Shown here: positions 18,484 to 26,598 of the stretch, piece by piece
Numbering within the stretch: position 1 is the first letter of the stretch
How the letters are laid out: every line of letters starts with the position of its first letter
Assembly (NCBI GenBank): GCA_021828285.1
Contig: JAKASG010000015.1
Location: forward strand, 1 to 49,469
Reading direction: 5' to 3'
Source of the DNA: Acidobacteriota bacterium
Lineage (GTDB): Bacteria; Acidobacteriota; Terriglobia; UBA7540
Length of the DNA: 49,469 bases
The notes under the pieces: model-generated
The model's input: only the letters and a program-made list of their open reading frames with translations
The model's database searches: none
Told to the model about the DNA's origin: nothing
Translations under genes and position numbers: made by a program

Positions 18484-19464
18484 GTGAAGGAGGTTTACGT
18501 TCGCGACCTCGAAAAGGGACGGCGTATTGAGTCCAGCTTCCTCGTCCGCCAGAAGACCCGCAAAATCGCCCGCAACGGAACCGCTTATCTCGACCTCGAA
18601 CTTCAGGACTCGACGGGAGTCATTTCAGCCAAAGTTTGGGATGCGGAGAAGATGGCCACGCCCTTTGAAGCGGACGACGTGATCCAGGTCACCGGGCACG
18701 TGGAGGAATTCCAGAATGCTCTGCAGCTCACGCTCACCAAAATTGCGCGATTTGACGGCAGCCACTTTGACCCCACCGATTACGTTCGCCACACGAGCGA
18801 GGACATCGAGGGGATGTACACGTGGCTCGTCGGCCGGGTTCGCAAGGCGCCGGCCGGGCCGGTGCGTGTCCTGTTGCTTTCCTTGCTCGAAGATCCAGCC
18901 ATTGCAGCGAAATACAAGCTTGCGCCGGCGGCCACGGACTTCCACCACGCCTATCTTGGCGGGCTGCTCGAACACGTCGTCTCGCTCGTCCGCCTGGGCG
19001 ACAAAGTATGCGATCATTACCCGTCGCTTGACCGGGACCTCGTGCTTGCCGGACTGATCCTGCATGACCTGGGGAAAATCGAGGAGTTGCAATTCGAGCG
19101 AGGCTTGCGCTATTCAACCCGGGGACAGCTCATCGGCCACATCACTTTGGGGGCGCAAATGGTCCACGAACGCGCGCGCTCCATTCCGGATTTTCCGCCC
19201 GCGCTGGCCGACCGCATCGAGCACATTATCCTCTCCCATCATGGCCAGCTCGAGTTCGGCTCGCCGAAACTGCCGTTGTTTCCCGAAGCGCTCGTCGTCC
19301 ATTATCTTGATGACATGGATTCAAAGGTCGCAAGCGCGCGAGCGCAATACGAGGCGGACAGGAATCGCCCGGGCGACTGGACGTCGCGCAACCGGGCGCT
19401 CGGCCGCGAGCTTCTGAAGCCGCTGGACGTTCCTCCTGAAAAAGATGGCGATCGCACCCCGTAA
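18484..19464 (+). CDS. YhaM-like 3'-5' exonuclease: OB-fold plus HD domain
   Basis: 326 residues with a GTG start two bases after the previous stop. The N-terminal OB-fold (about 1-95, LDLELQDSTGVISAKVWDA) binds nucleic acid. The HD domain has the metal residues H194-D195 in LILHDLGKIEEL, with H in LLEHVVSLVRL upstream and LSHHGQLEFGS downstream. This layout matches YhaM/Cbf1 exoribonucleases, which degrade RNA (and possibly single-stranded DNA) from the 3' end. The last 20 bases overlap the BlaI-like gene. Confidence 0.88.
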   Translation: MKEVYVRDLEKGRRIESSFLVRQKTRKIARNGTAYLDLELQDSTGVISAKVWDAEKMATPFEADDVIQVTGHVEEFQNALQLTLTKIARFDGSHFDPTDYVRHTSEDIEGMYTWLVGRVRKAPAGPVRVLLLSLLEDPAIAAKYKLAPAATDFHHAYLGGLLEHVVSLVRLGDKVCDHYPSLDRDLVLAGLILHDLGKIEELQFERGLRYSTRGQLIGHITLGAQMVHERARSIPDFPPALADRIEHIILSHHGQLEFGSPKLPLFPEALVVHYLDDMDSKVASARAQYEADRNRPGDWTSRNRALGRELLKPLDVPPEKDGDRTP

Positions 19465-19885
19465 GCGGCGGCATGATCTTCCGCCGCTCGAGCTCGAATG
19501 CCTGCAAGCGCTTTGGGCGCTCGGCCAGGCGACTGTGCACGACATTCACGCCCGAATCCTTACCGATCGGAATCTGGCCTACACGACCGTGATGACGGTC
19601 ATGGATCGGCTGGCGCGCAAGGGGATGGTCGAGCGCGAAAAGGACGGCCGGGCCCACCGTTATCGCCCGCGCCTCACCGAACAGCAGGCGCGCTACAACG
19701 CCGTCGAGAATCTCGTGACGAACTTTTTTCAGGGCTCGCGCGAGCAGCTAGCGAGCCACCTGCGCGGCGCATCGCAGGGCCGGGCAGCGAATACGCCCGC
19801 GCCTGATACGGCCAATTCTGCGCCCGTGAATCCAGATAAAGGCGGCGGAAGCGCTTCCGAAGAGATTGAGCCGTCGCTGCTGTGA
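19445..19885 (+). CDS. BlaI/MecI-family transcriptional repressor
   Basis: 146 residues. The winged-helix motif LPPLELECLQALWALGQATVHDIH...YTTVMTVMDRLARKGMVEREKDGRAHRYRP is diagnostic of the BlaI/MecI/CopY family. The C-terminal ~45 residues are low-complexity. These repressors are usually paired with a BlaR1/M56 membrane peptidase, but none is encoded beside it here, so its inducer and targets are unknown. It overlaps the exonuclease gene by 20 bp, so it is probably co-transcribed. Confidence 0.92.
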   Translation: MAIAPRKRRHDLPPLELECLQALWALGQATVHDIHARILTDRNLAYTTVMTVMDRLARKGMVEREKDGRAHRYRPRLTEQQARYNAVENLVTNFFQGSREQLASHLRGASQGRAANTPAPDTANSAPVNPDKGGGSASEEIEPSLL

Positions 19886-19962
19886 CGAGATGGGAAAGTC
19901 ATTCGGGCTCGAGCGGGAAAGAATCCCCGCGTTTGACTGAAGTGCTCCTCGGAGTTTGAATC

Positions 19963-20457
19963 ATGACCGAACCTGTCCCGCAAGCGCCGGTGGAAAATCT
20001 GTCGGCGCCGCTTTTTGAGGAAGCGATCGAGCGCATTATTCCGCACCGCTATCCGTTTCTTTTGGTGGATCGCGTGACGGAATTCGTTCCCGGCGTGCGC
20101 ATCGAGGGCGTCAAGCTTTTTGGCGCCGGTGAAGAAGCGACCCGTGGCTACCTGCCCGGCGCCGCGCAGGTTCCGGGTGTGCTCCTCATCGAAGCGGTCA
20201 CGCAGTTGGGCGCCATTCTGGTTCTCGCCCGGCCGGAGATGGCGGGGAAAATTGCGATGATCCTGCAGATTCCTTCGGCGAAAATGCTGCGCCCGGTCGC
20301 TCCGGGTGAGACGGCGCGCCTCGAAGCGGAAGTCGTCACATTGCGCGCCGCGACGGGCGAACTGCAAGGCCAGGTGAAGATCGAAGGCGATGTCGTGGCC
20401 ACGGGCCGGATACGTTTTGCCATCGCTGACGCTTCGGCCTGGCTTCCCGGCCGCTAG
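19963..20457 (+). CDS. FabZ-like hotdog protein lacking the catalytic histidine
   Basis: 164 residues. PHRYPFLLVDRV at 27-38 and VPGVLLIEAVTQLGA at 70-84 place it in the 3-hydroxyacyl-ACP dehydratase (FabZ) family. The catalytic Glu is present (E77). The usual GHFPGxPVMPGV segment instead reads RGYLPGAAQVPGV, so the catalytic His is Tyr63. It may be inactive, may use altered chemistry, or may be an accessory acyl-ACP-binding protein; a second true FabZ would be expected elsewhere. No lpxC, lpxA or fab genes are adjacent. The ATG follows a 77-bp gap. Confidence 0.82.
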   Translation: MTEPVPQAPVENLSAPLFEEAIERIIPHRYPFLLVDRVTEFVPGVRIEGVKLFGAGEEATRGYLPGAAQVPGVLLIEAVTQLGAILVLARPEMAGKIAMILQIPSAKMLRPVAPGETARLEAEVVTLRAATGELQGQVKIEGDVVATGRIRFAIADASAWLPGR

Positions 20458-20524
20458 CCGCGGCGCCTGGGGCGCGGGACGCTTCTTGCGCCGCGCCGCC
20501 TTTTCCTGCCACAATAAGCACCCG

Positions 20525-21592
20525 ATGCCTTTCGAGCAGTTTTCCATCCGCGACGTTCAGATTCGTCCCGCGCACATCCTGGCGCCCATGGCGGGCATCA
20601 CCGACACGGTTTTTCGCCGCCTCATCAAGCGCATGGGCGGATGCGGCTTGATCATGACCGAATTTGTTTCGAGCGAAGGCATGGTGCGCGGCAGCCGGAA
20701 GACCGTCCGTTATCTAAGCTACAGCGAAGACGAACGGCCCATCAGCGCGCAAATTTTCGGTGCAGATCCTGCGCACCTTGCCGATGCCGCGCGCCGGATC
20801 GAAGACATGGGGTTCGACCTGGTGGATTTGAATCTCGGATGCCCGGCGAAGAAAGTCGTGCGCTGCGGCGGATCGGGCTTGCTCCGCGACTTGCCCGCGC
20901 TGCGCGTAATTTTCGAGCGCATTCGCGCCGCAGTTAAAATTCCATTTACCGTCAAGATCCGCATCGGCTGGGACGATCAGGAAATTGTCGCGGTGCCCGT
21001 CGCCAAAATGGCTGAGGAGTCGGGCCTTGAAGCGATTGCCGTTCATGGACGCACCCGCCAGCAAGGTTACAGCGGCCGGGCGCGATGGGATGTGATTCGC
21101 GAGGTCAAGCAGAGTGTGCGGATTCCCGTGATCGGGAACGGAGACGTGATGAGGCCGGAAGACGCCGCGGCGCTTTACGCGGAAACTTCCTGCGACGCGG
21201 TGATGATCGGGCGCGGCGCGCCCTCAAATCCATGGATCTTCCGCCAAATGGCCGAGTATTTCGCTTCCGGCGTGCACGCCCAGCCGGGCGACCTCGACCG
21301 CTATCGGCTGATTCACGAATACTACAGCATGCTGATCGCCGAGGATGCGCCCGGCGCGATCGGCAAGATGAAGCAGTTTGCAAGCTGGTTCACGCATGGC
21401 GTGGTGAACGGCGGAGTTCTGCGGCATGCCGTGCAGAGCGCTCGCAGCCCGAGCGAAGTGGTCGAACGGGTAGACGAGTTTTTCGGCGGGCTGGCAAACT
21501 CTTCGCACATGCCGCCGGCATCTCCGGCGGGGGTCCCCAAGCCGGCCTTCGAAGCGGGTGCCGCCTCCGAGAGGGAAATTCCGGTTCAATGA
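20525..21592 (+). CDS. dusB: tRNA-dihydrouridine synthase (DusB type)
   Basis: 355 residues from MPFEQFSIRDVQI. An earlier in-frame start at 20390 lies inside the FabZ-like gene. The FMN TIM-barrel motifs are clear: APMAGITDTVFR (20-31), LNLGCPAKKV with catalytic Cys106, HGRTRQQGYSGRARWD, GNGDV and MIGRGAPSNPWIF. It reduces uridine to dihydrouridine in tRNA using FMN and NADPH. The stop overlaps the next ATG (ATGA). Confidence 0.95.
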   Translation: MPFEQFSIRDVQIRPAHILAPMAGITDTVFRRLIKRMGGCGLIMTEFVSSEGMVRGSRKTVRYLSYSEDERPISAQIFGADPAHLADAARRIEDMGFDLVDLNLGCPAKKVVRCGGSGLLRDLPALRVIFERIRAAVKIPFTVKIRIGWDDQEIVAVPVAKMAEESGLEAIAVHGRTRQQGYSGRARWDVIREVKQSVRIPVIGNGDVMRPEDAAALYAETSCDAVMIGRGAPSNPWIFRQMAEYFASGVHAQPGDLDRYRLIHEYYSMLIAEDAPGAIGKMKQFASWFTHGVVNGGVLRHAVQSARSPSEVVERVDEFFGGLANSSHMPPASPAGVPKPAFEAGAASEREIPVQ

Positions 21593-22422
21593 CTTACCTC
21601 TTATTCTCCTGCTTGGTGGTTGCCGGGGCTTTTCTTGGAGGGATGCTGGGTTCGTTGACGGGATTGGGAGGCGGAGTGGTTATCGTCCCGATGCTGGCGC
21701 TCCTCTTTCACGTCAACCTCCGCTACGCCATCGGAGCATCCCTCATTTCGGTGATTGCCACCTCGTCGGGCGCAGCCGCCGCGTATGTGCGCGACGGCTT
21801 CTCGAACATGCGGATCGGCATGTTTCTGGAAATTGCAACGACCGTCGGCGCCATTTTCGGAGCTTGGCTGGCAACTCGCGTTCCAACTTCAGGGATCGCC
21901 GTCGTGTTCGGGGTCATCCTCCTCTACTCGGTCTATCTTTCTTTGCGCAAACGCCGTGACTCCGTGGTGGCGCACAATCCCTGGTCGGATCGCCTCGGAA
22001 TGAGCGGCTCATACCCGATCGGCCAGGGGGAGGATCGGAAGTATTCGGTGACGCATATTCCCGCCGGCTTCACGGCGATGTTTGGGGCAGGGACGCTCTC
22101 CGGACTGCTCGGTATCGGCTCGGGAGCGGTGAAGGTTCTTGCGATGGACAGCATCATGCGCGTCCCTTTCAAGGTTTCGACCACCACCAGCAATTTCATG
22201 ATCGGCGTGACCGCAGCGGCGAGCGCCGGCATTTATTTGCGGAAGGGATATATTATTCCCGCGCTGGCCGCGCCGGTGTTGCTGGGCATTCTGCCCGGTT
22301 CGCTCGTGGGGGCGAAGTTGCTGCTTAAAGCCCAGTCGAAATCTCTCCGCGTGGTTTTTGCCTTTGTTATTTTGGCGCTTGCCGTCGAAATGATTTACAA
22401 CGGCTGGATGGGGAGGGTCTGA
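21589..22422 (+). CDS. TauE/SafE-family membrane transporter
   Basis: 277 residues, about eight transmembrane segments. GGMLGSLTGLGGGVVIVPML near residue 20 and GAGTLSGLLGIGSGAVKVLAM in the second half are the twin glycine-rich signatures of the sulfite-exporter TauE/SafE family. It is translationally coupled to dusB through an ATGA overlap. The following gene is the DUF1634 partner often found with this family, so the two probably act together at the inner membrane. The substrate (sulfite, sulfonate or another anion) is not evident. Confidence 0.92.
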   Translation: MTYLLFSCLVVAGAFLGGMLGSLTGLGGGVVIVPMLALLFHVNLRYAIGASLISVIATSSGAAAAYVRDGFSNMRIGMFLEIATTVGAIFGAWLATRVPTSGIAVVFGVILLYSVYLSLRKRRDSVVAHNPWSDRLGMSGSYPIGQGEDRKYSVTHIPAGFTAMFGAGTLSGLLGIGSGAVKVLAMDSIMRVPFKVSTTTSNFMIGVTAAASAGIYLRKGYIIPALAAPVLLGILPGSLVGAKLLLKAQSKSLRVVFAFVILALAVEMIYNGWMGRV

Positions 22423-22425
22423 CTC

Positions 22426-22800
22426 ATGCAAGCTCTCACAGACCGGCAAGCGGAGATGTTCATCAGCCGCGTTTTGCGAACGGGAGTGATTCTCTCGGCG
22501 GTAATGACCTTCGTCGGCTTTGTATTTTACTTGCTGCACCACTCGGGAGAGCTCGCCCATTACATGGCCTTTGCCCCTTCACGCGGCAGTTTTTATTCCC
22601 TTCCGCTGCTGATCCGCTTCGCTTTGGCCGCCAGGGCTCGAGCGATCATGGAGGTCGGAATTTTGGTGTTGATCGCCACTCCCGTAGCCCGGGTCGCGTC
22701 TCTGATTGGAGCTTTTGCTTTCCAGCGCGACCGCCTCTATATTGGCGTCAGCAGCCTGGTCCTGTTGGTGCTCTTGTTTTCCCTGGTTTTCATGAGGTGA
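22426..22800 (+). CDS. DUF1634 membrane protein
   Basis: 124 residues with three hydrophobic helices (about 17-37, 73-90 and 103-123). RVLRTGVILSAVMTFVGFVFYLL and the conserved MEVGILVLIATPVARVASLIGAF identify the DUF1634 family. Its genes are usually adjacent to TauE/SafE transporters, as here (three bases apart), which suggests a regulatory or structural subunit. The exact function is unknown. Confidence 0.88.
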   Translation: MQALTDRQAEMFISRVLRTGVILSAVMTFVGFVFYLLHHSGELAHYMAFAPSRGSFYSLPLLIRFALAARARAIMEVGILVLIATPVARVASLIGAFAFQRDRLYIGVSSLVLLVLLFSLVFMR

Positions 22801-22888
22801 GCGACAATCCCGTGCCGCGCAATAGATCGAGCGGACGCGCCGCGCGATGGGGCATCGGGACCCCGAAGCCCGCAAAGGAACAGGCATT

Positions 22889-22917
22889 TTGGGAAGATGA
22901 AGGCGTTCGCATATAAT
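22889..22917 (+). promoter_or_regulatory. Sigma70 promoter of the PilZ gene
   Basis: TTGGGA (22889-22894), a 17-bp spacer and TATAAT (22912-22917). It lies about 90 bp before the PilZ start codon. Confidence 0.6.
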
Positions 22918-23007
22918 TGCAGAGTGGCGCGACCTGCAAACGAATGATCAGAGACACCGTGGCCACGCCGCATCGTCCGTTCTCGGCGGCGTTACCGCGC
23001 ACAGGGA

Positions 23008-23346
23008 GTGAGGAATTTGGAACAGCGACAGCAGCGGCGAATTCAATCTTCCCTTCCGGTGCGCATCAGCGGCGTGGATGCGCTCGGCGAGGCGTTTGAG
23101 GAATCCACCGAAGCGCTCGACGTCAGCCGCCGCGGACTTTCTTTTCTCACGTCCCGTGAGATTCCCGTCCTCGCTTCGCTCACTGTGGTGATCCCCGGCC
23201 GCGGAACTCCTCAGCCGGGCGAGGGTCCCAGGGATTTTCTCGCCTCGGCCTGTGTTGTGCGCATGACCAAAGAAAACGAAATGAACCGTGTGGCGATCCG
23301 GTTCATTGGCGCGACCTTGCCGTTTTACACGCCGGAAACGAGTTAG
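23008..23346 (+). CDS. PilZ-domain protein (putative cyclic-di-GMP receptor)
   Basis: 112 residues with a GTG start. The N-terminal RRIQSSLPVRI arginine motif and DVSRRGLSF (the D/NxSxxG motif) are the two c-di-GMP contact sites of PilZ domains, so ligand binding is likely. It is a single-domain protein. PilZ proteins often control motility, adhesion or pili, and a pilus locus lies 1.5 kb further on, but no direct link is shown. Confidence 0.85.
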   Translation: MRNLEQRQQRRIQSSLPVRISGVDALGEAFEESTEALDVSRRGLSFLTSREIPVLASLTVVIPGRGTPQPGEGPRDFLASACVVRMTKENEMNRVAIRFIGATLPFYTPETS

Positions 23347-23416
23347 GGACGGCGCTTCCCGCCCCAGCGACGGTCGAGGACAATCACCGCCTTAAGTGCT
23401 GTCCTCCTGGTTTCCA

Positions 23417-24454
23417 TCAGGGGCCGACAACGATCAGCGTAAATGTGCCCGGCATGATCGTTCGCCGGCGGAAGTGTTCGCCGGGACGCGGCGGTTCGAG
23501 CGCACCGAATTTTGCCGTGACCAGATAAACGCGGTGCGTCGCCGGGTCGAGAGCCATGGTTCGCGCGCCGAGTTCGGTCGGAAGCTGCTCGACGACGTGG
23601 AACTTTGTTGGTGAATCCTCTTTCACAATTGTCAGCGTTCCGGAACCTCCGTTCGAGCTGAAGGCCAGCTCCGCTTCCGGATCGAACCGCGTGGCGTCCA
23701 CGCCCGGGCCGATCGGCTCGGTGGTGATGACGTGGCCGTTGTTGGCGTTCATGATGACGAGTTTCTGGTTGTGGCAACCGGAAAAAAGAACGCGATGCTT
23801 TTGGTCCATCGAAAGCCCTGAAGGATGCTCGCCGGGCGCGAGCGGCCAGCGATGGAGAATGGCGAGTGTGCGGGCGTCAATCTCCAATTCCTCGCTTGTG
23901 CTTTCGAGATTGTTGTAAATGTGTCCTTCGCCGTCCGCCGCGGCGTATTCCGGCCTTCCGCCCAGGGCAATGGTCCCCACGACCTTTCCCGTCGCCGCGT
24001 CAATCGCGGTCGAGTTGTCGCTCCGACCGTTGAAGGTGAAAACGCGCTCGGTCACCGGGTCATACACGATGCAGTCGGGCCCTTCGCCCGTGGTCTTGAC
24101 CGTGGCGGTCACCTTGAGAGTCTTGAGATTGAAGATCGTGACTTGATTCGCGCCGCCATCGCTGATGAAGCCGCGATTGAGCTTGGGCGCGAGCGCGATG
24201 CCGTGAACGCCGAGGGTGTTCGGAATGTCGCCGATCACTTTGAGCGTCCGCGTGTCGAGGACCATGACGTGCGTCCAGCGAGATATGAACAGGCGATGTT
24301 GCGCGCTATCGTCTTTCATGTAATCCCATCCGCCCTTGCCGCCGAGCACTATTTTCTTGATGACGTGATATTCCTCCGCCGCTCGGGCGGGAACTGCTTG
24401 TCCTTGGATAAAAACCGCTGCCATCAGGCAGAACAACCCTGCGACCTTTTTCAT
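23417..24454 (-). CDS. Secreted YVTN/YncE-like beta-propeller protein
   Basis: 345 residues with a signal peptide (MKKVAGLFCLMAAVFIQGQA...ARA) and a strong AGGAGGAG ribosome site. Blades repeat every ~43 residues with forms such as VMVLDTRTLKVIGDI, VTIFNLKTLKVTATV, STAIDAATGKVVGTI and LEIDARTLAILHRW, typical of seven-bladed YVTN propellers. It should be periplasmic. Family members bind other proteins or cofactors; no ligand can be assigned. It is transcribed alone and opposite to its neighbours. Confidence 0.88.
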   Translation of the reverse strand: MKKVAGLFCLMAAVFIQGQAVPARAAEEYHVIKKIVLGGKGGWDYMKDDSAQHRLFISRWTHVMVLDTRTLKVIGDIPNTLGVHGIALAPKLNRGFISDGGANQVTIFNLKTLKVTATVKTTGEGPDCIVYDPVTERVFTFNGRSDNSTAIDAATGKVVGTIALGGRPEYAAADGEGHIYNNLESTSEELEIDARTLAILHRWPLAPGEHPSGLSMDQKHRVLFSGCHNQKLVIMNANNGHVITTEPIGPGVDATRFDPEAELAFSSNGGSGTLTIVKEDSPTKFHVVEQLPTELGARTMALDPATHRVYLVTAKFGALEPPRPGEHFRRRTIMPGTFTLIVVGP

Positions 24455-24580
24455 CTTCTCCTCCTCGAATCAGTGTACACATTTTTCCAACGATTTTGCG
24501 CCGGCATCGCCTTTCATTCATACGAGCGATGCTCGAACCCGGTTACAAAGGAATTCAGCCGCGGACGTTGCCGCTATGGG

Positions 24581-24727
24581 GCTGCTGAAAAGCTCTTTGG
24601 GATATCATTCTGAGGCCGGGCGTGTTTTGCCGTGGCGAAGAATCTGGTCCAGGTCTAACGGCCCACGAGGAAAGCAGATTCTTCGCTTCGCCCAGAATGA
24701 CAGCGTCGAGCCCTTTTCAGCAACCTC
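24581..24727. repeat. Palindromic intergenic element (MITE-like)
   Basis: About 147 bp of imperfect inverted repeat. GCTGCTGAAAAG..CATTCTGAGG..GGCGAAGAATCTG on the left is mirrored by CAGATTCTTCGC..CCAGAATGA..CTTTTCAGCAACC on the right. The arms are about 60 bp each around a short centre. It encodes no protein and looks like a non-autonomous dispersed repeat. RNA from it would fold into a long hairpin. Confidence 0.8.
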
Positions 24728-24821
24728 CCAAAGGTCCGCTCGAAGGAGCGCCGATCGGCGGCCGGCCGGTCCGATTGCGCGGCGCCCCGAATCGGGAACG
24801 CGAATTGTCTCAAGCGGAGCC

Positions 24822-24850
24822 TTGTGTTCGTGGAACACGGTCTTTATAAT
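24822..24850 (+). promoter_or_regulatory. Sigma70 promoter of the two-component system
   Basis: TTGTGT (24822-24827), a 17-bp spacer and TATAAT (24845-24850), just after the palindromic element. Initiation near 24857 leaves a leader of only about nine bases before the ATG at 24866. It rules out the upstream GTG (24824) as a start. Confidence 0.65.
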
Positions 24851-24865
24851 ACGCACCAGCGCGTT

Positions 24866-26563
24866 ATGAAACTCACAGGAGAATCGCAAGCGTGGCTGAC
24901 GTGGGTCATCAAGATCCGCTTCGTCATCATCACCTTTGTTTTCGCGATTGAATTCGCGATCGAGCAAGTCGTTCCTGCGCCTGCTTACGCCCGCGCGATT
25001 CCGAACCTCGGCATCGCGGTCATTTTCTGGTACATCCTGAATCTTTTCTTCCTCATTTACAATCAGCTCAACGGCGATTACCTTTTGCAGGCGCAACTCC
25101 AGATTTATTCCGACCTCGTGATCATCACCGCCATCGTTCATATCACGGGCGATCTCGACAGCAATTATTTCCTCCTTTACCCCGTAGCGATCATCCTGGC
25201 CACCATCCTGCTTCCTCGGGCGCGCGCTTTGCTGGTTGCGGCGGTCGCCTTTGTGCTGATGGGGTCGCTCTTCGAGCTTGCTTATCTGCCGAGCCTTTAC
25301 CCGGATTTTGCCTGGCGCCATGCCACTTTCCGGATTCTGGCGACGACGTCGCAGCTCCCGGTGGATTTGGCGCCGCTCCAGGTCAAGATTTTCGCAAGCC
25401 TTTTCGGGTTCTTCGGCGTGTGGTATCTGGCGAGTTATCTTGCCGAGAGCTTACGCAAGACGGGCGCCGAGCTCGAAGTAAAAAGCGGGCAGGTGGCGAG
25501 CCTGCAGGCGTTCAACGAGAGCGTGATTCGAAGCATGCGCGACGGCCTGATCGCGGCGGACAACGAAGGAACGATTCTCGAAGTGAATCCCGCGGCAGCG
25601 GACCTGCTCGGCCATGACGCTCTGGAGATCAAGGGCAAAGCGATTCGCGGCATCCTGAGCGGCTTCGGCGACGGCGGCGCGCCGGGAAGCGAACGGCGGG
25701 AAATCGCCTATCGGCGGCCGGCCGGAGGTGAGCCGCGGGTCCTCAGAGTTTCCGTTTCGCCGCTGGTGATTCCCGAGAGCGGCGCGCTCGGCGCGGTTTA
25801 CAGCATTCAGGATCTCACGGTCGAAAAGCGCCTCGAAGCCGAGTATCGCGCTAAAGACCGGATGGCCACGCTCGGGCGTCTTTCCGCCGGAATTGCCCAC
25901 GAGATTCGCAATCCGCTCGCATCCATTGCCGGCTCGGTCCGGCTTCTGCAATCGCTTGCGGATCTCGACGGCGACCAGCATAAGCTGATTGACATCGTCA
26001 GCCGCGAATCGGAGCGGCTGAACAAGCTGGTTTCCGATTTTCTTGTTTACGCGCGCGGGCGCCCTTCCGAATTCCGGCAGGTGGATTTGGTGAACCTCGC
26101 CGGCGAGACGCTCACGCTCCTCGAGAATCATCCATTGTTTGGCAGCGACCATCGCATCGAGCGCCTCATCGGCGAGGAAACGATATTGATCGAAGCCGAT
26201 GAAGATCAGTTGCGCCAGGTCTTCTGGAACCTCTGCGACAACGCCATGAAAGCGATGCCCGCGGGAGGTGTTCTGGGCGTGAAAATTGAAACGGAGGGTG
26301 CGGAGCGAGTTCGCATTTCGATTTGGGACAATGGCAAAGGCGTTTCCGCCAAAAAGCTCGAGCGCATTTTCGAGCCGTTCCAATCCGGCTTCTCCGAGGG
26401 AACGGGGTTGGGACTGGCGATCGTCTATCAGATTGTCGAGGCGCATCGCGGGCAGGTGCAGGTGGAATCGGCGCCGGAACGGGGAACGCGCTTCACCATC
26501 CGCTTGCCGCGATTCCAGCAGGCGCCCAAACATGCGGCGATCGAGGCGGCGCACCGTTTGTAA
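24866..26563 (+). CDS. PilS-like membrane sensor histidine kinase
   Basis: 565 residues. About six transmembrane helices (residues 10-180) are followed by a short coiled coil, a PAS domain (about 200-310, RSMRDGLIAADNEGTILEVNPAAADLLG), the HisKA box AGIAHEIRNPLASI with phospho-acceptor H345, and a HATPase domain with N box (FWNLCDNAMKAM), G1 (WDNGKGV) and G2 (GTGLGLAI). The start at 24866 is set by the promoter whose -10 ends at 24850. The architecture is that of PilS, which controls pilin transcription via PilR. The regulator gene follows after 35 bp, and three pilin genes lie 8.5 kb downstream. Confidence 0.9.
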   Translation: MKLTGESQAWLTWVIKIRFVIITFVFAIEFAIEQVVPAPAYARAIPNLGIAVIFWYILNLFFLIYNQLNGDYLLQAQLQIYSDLVIITAIVHITGDLDSNYFLLYPVAIILATILLPRARALLVAAVAFVLMGSLFELAYLPSLYPDFAWRHATFRILATTSQLPVDLAPLQVKIFASLFGFFGVWYLASYLAESLRKTGAELEVKSGQVASLQAFNESVIRSMRDGLIAADNEGTILEVNPAAADLLGHDALEIKGKAIRGILSGFGDGGAPGSERREIAYRRPAGGEPRVLRVSVSPLVIPESGALGAVYSIQDLTVEKRLEAEYRAKDRMATLGRLSAGIAHEIRNPLASIAGSVRLLQSLADLDGDQHKLIDIVSRESERLNKLVSDFLVYARGRPSEFRQVDLVNLAGETLTLLENHPLFGSDHRIERLIGEETILIEADEDQLRQVFWNLCDNAMKAMPAGGVLGVKIETEGAERVRISIWDNGKGVSAKKLERIFEPFQSGFSEGTGLGLAIVYQIVEAHRGQVQVESAPERGTRFTIRLPRFQQAPKHAAIEAAHRL

Positions 26564-26598
26564 GGCTCGCGGCCGCTCGCGCGCCCGAGGGTAACGGC

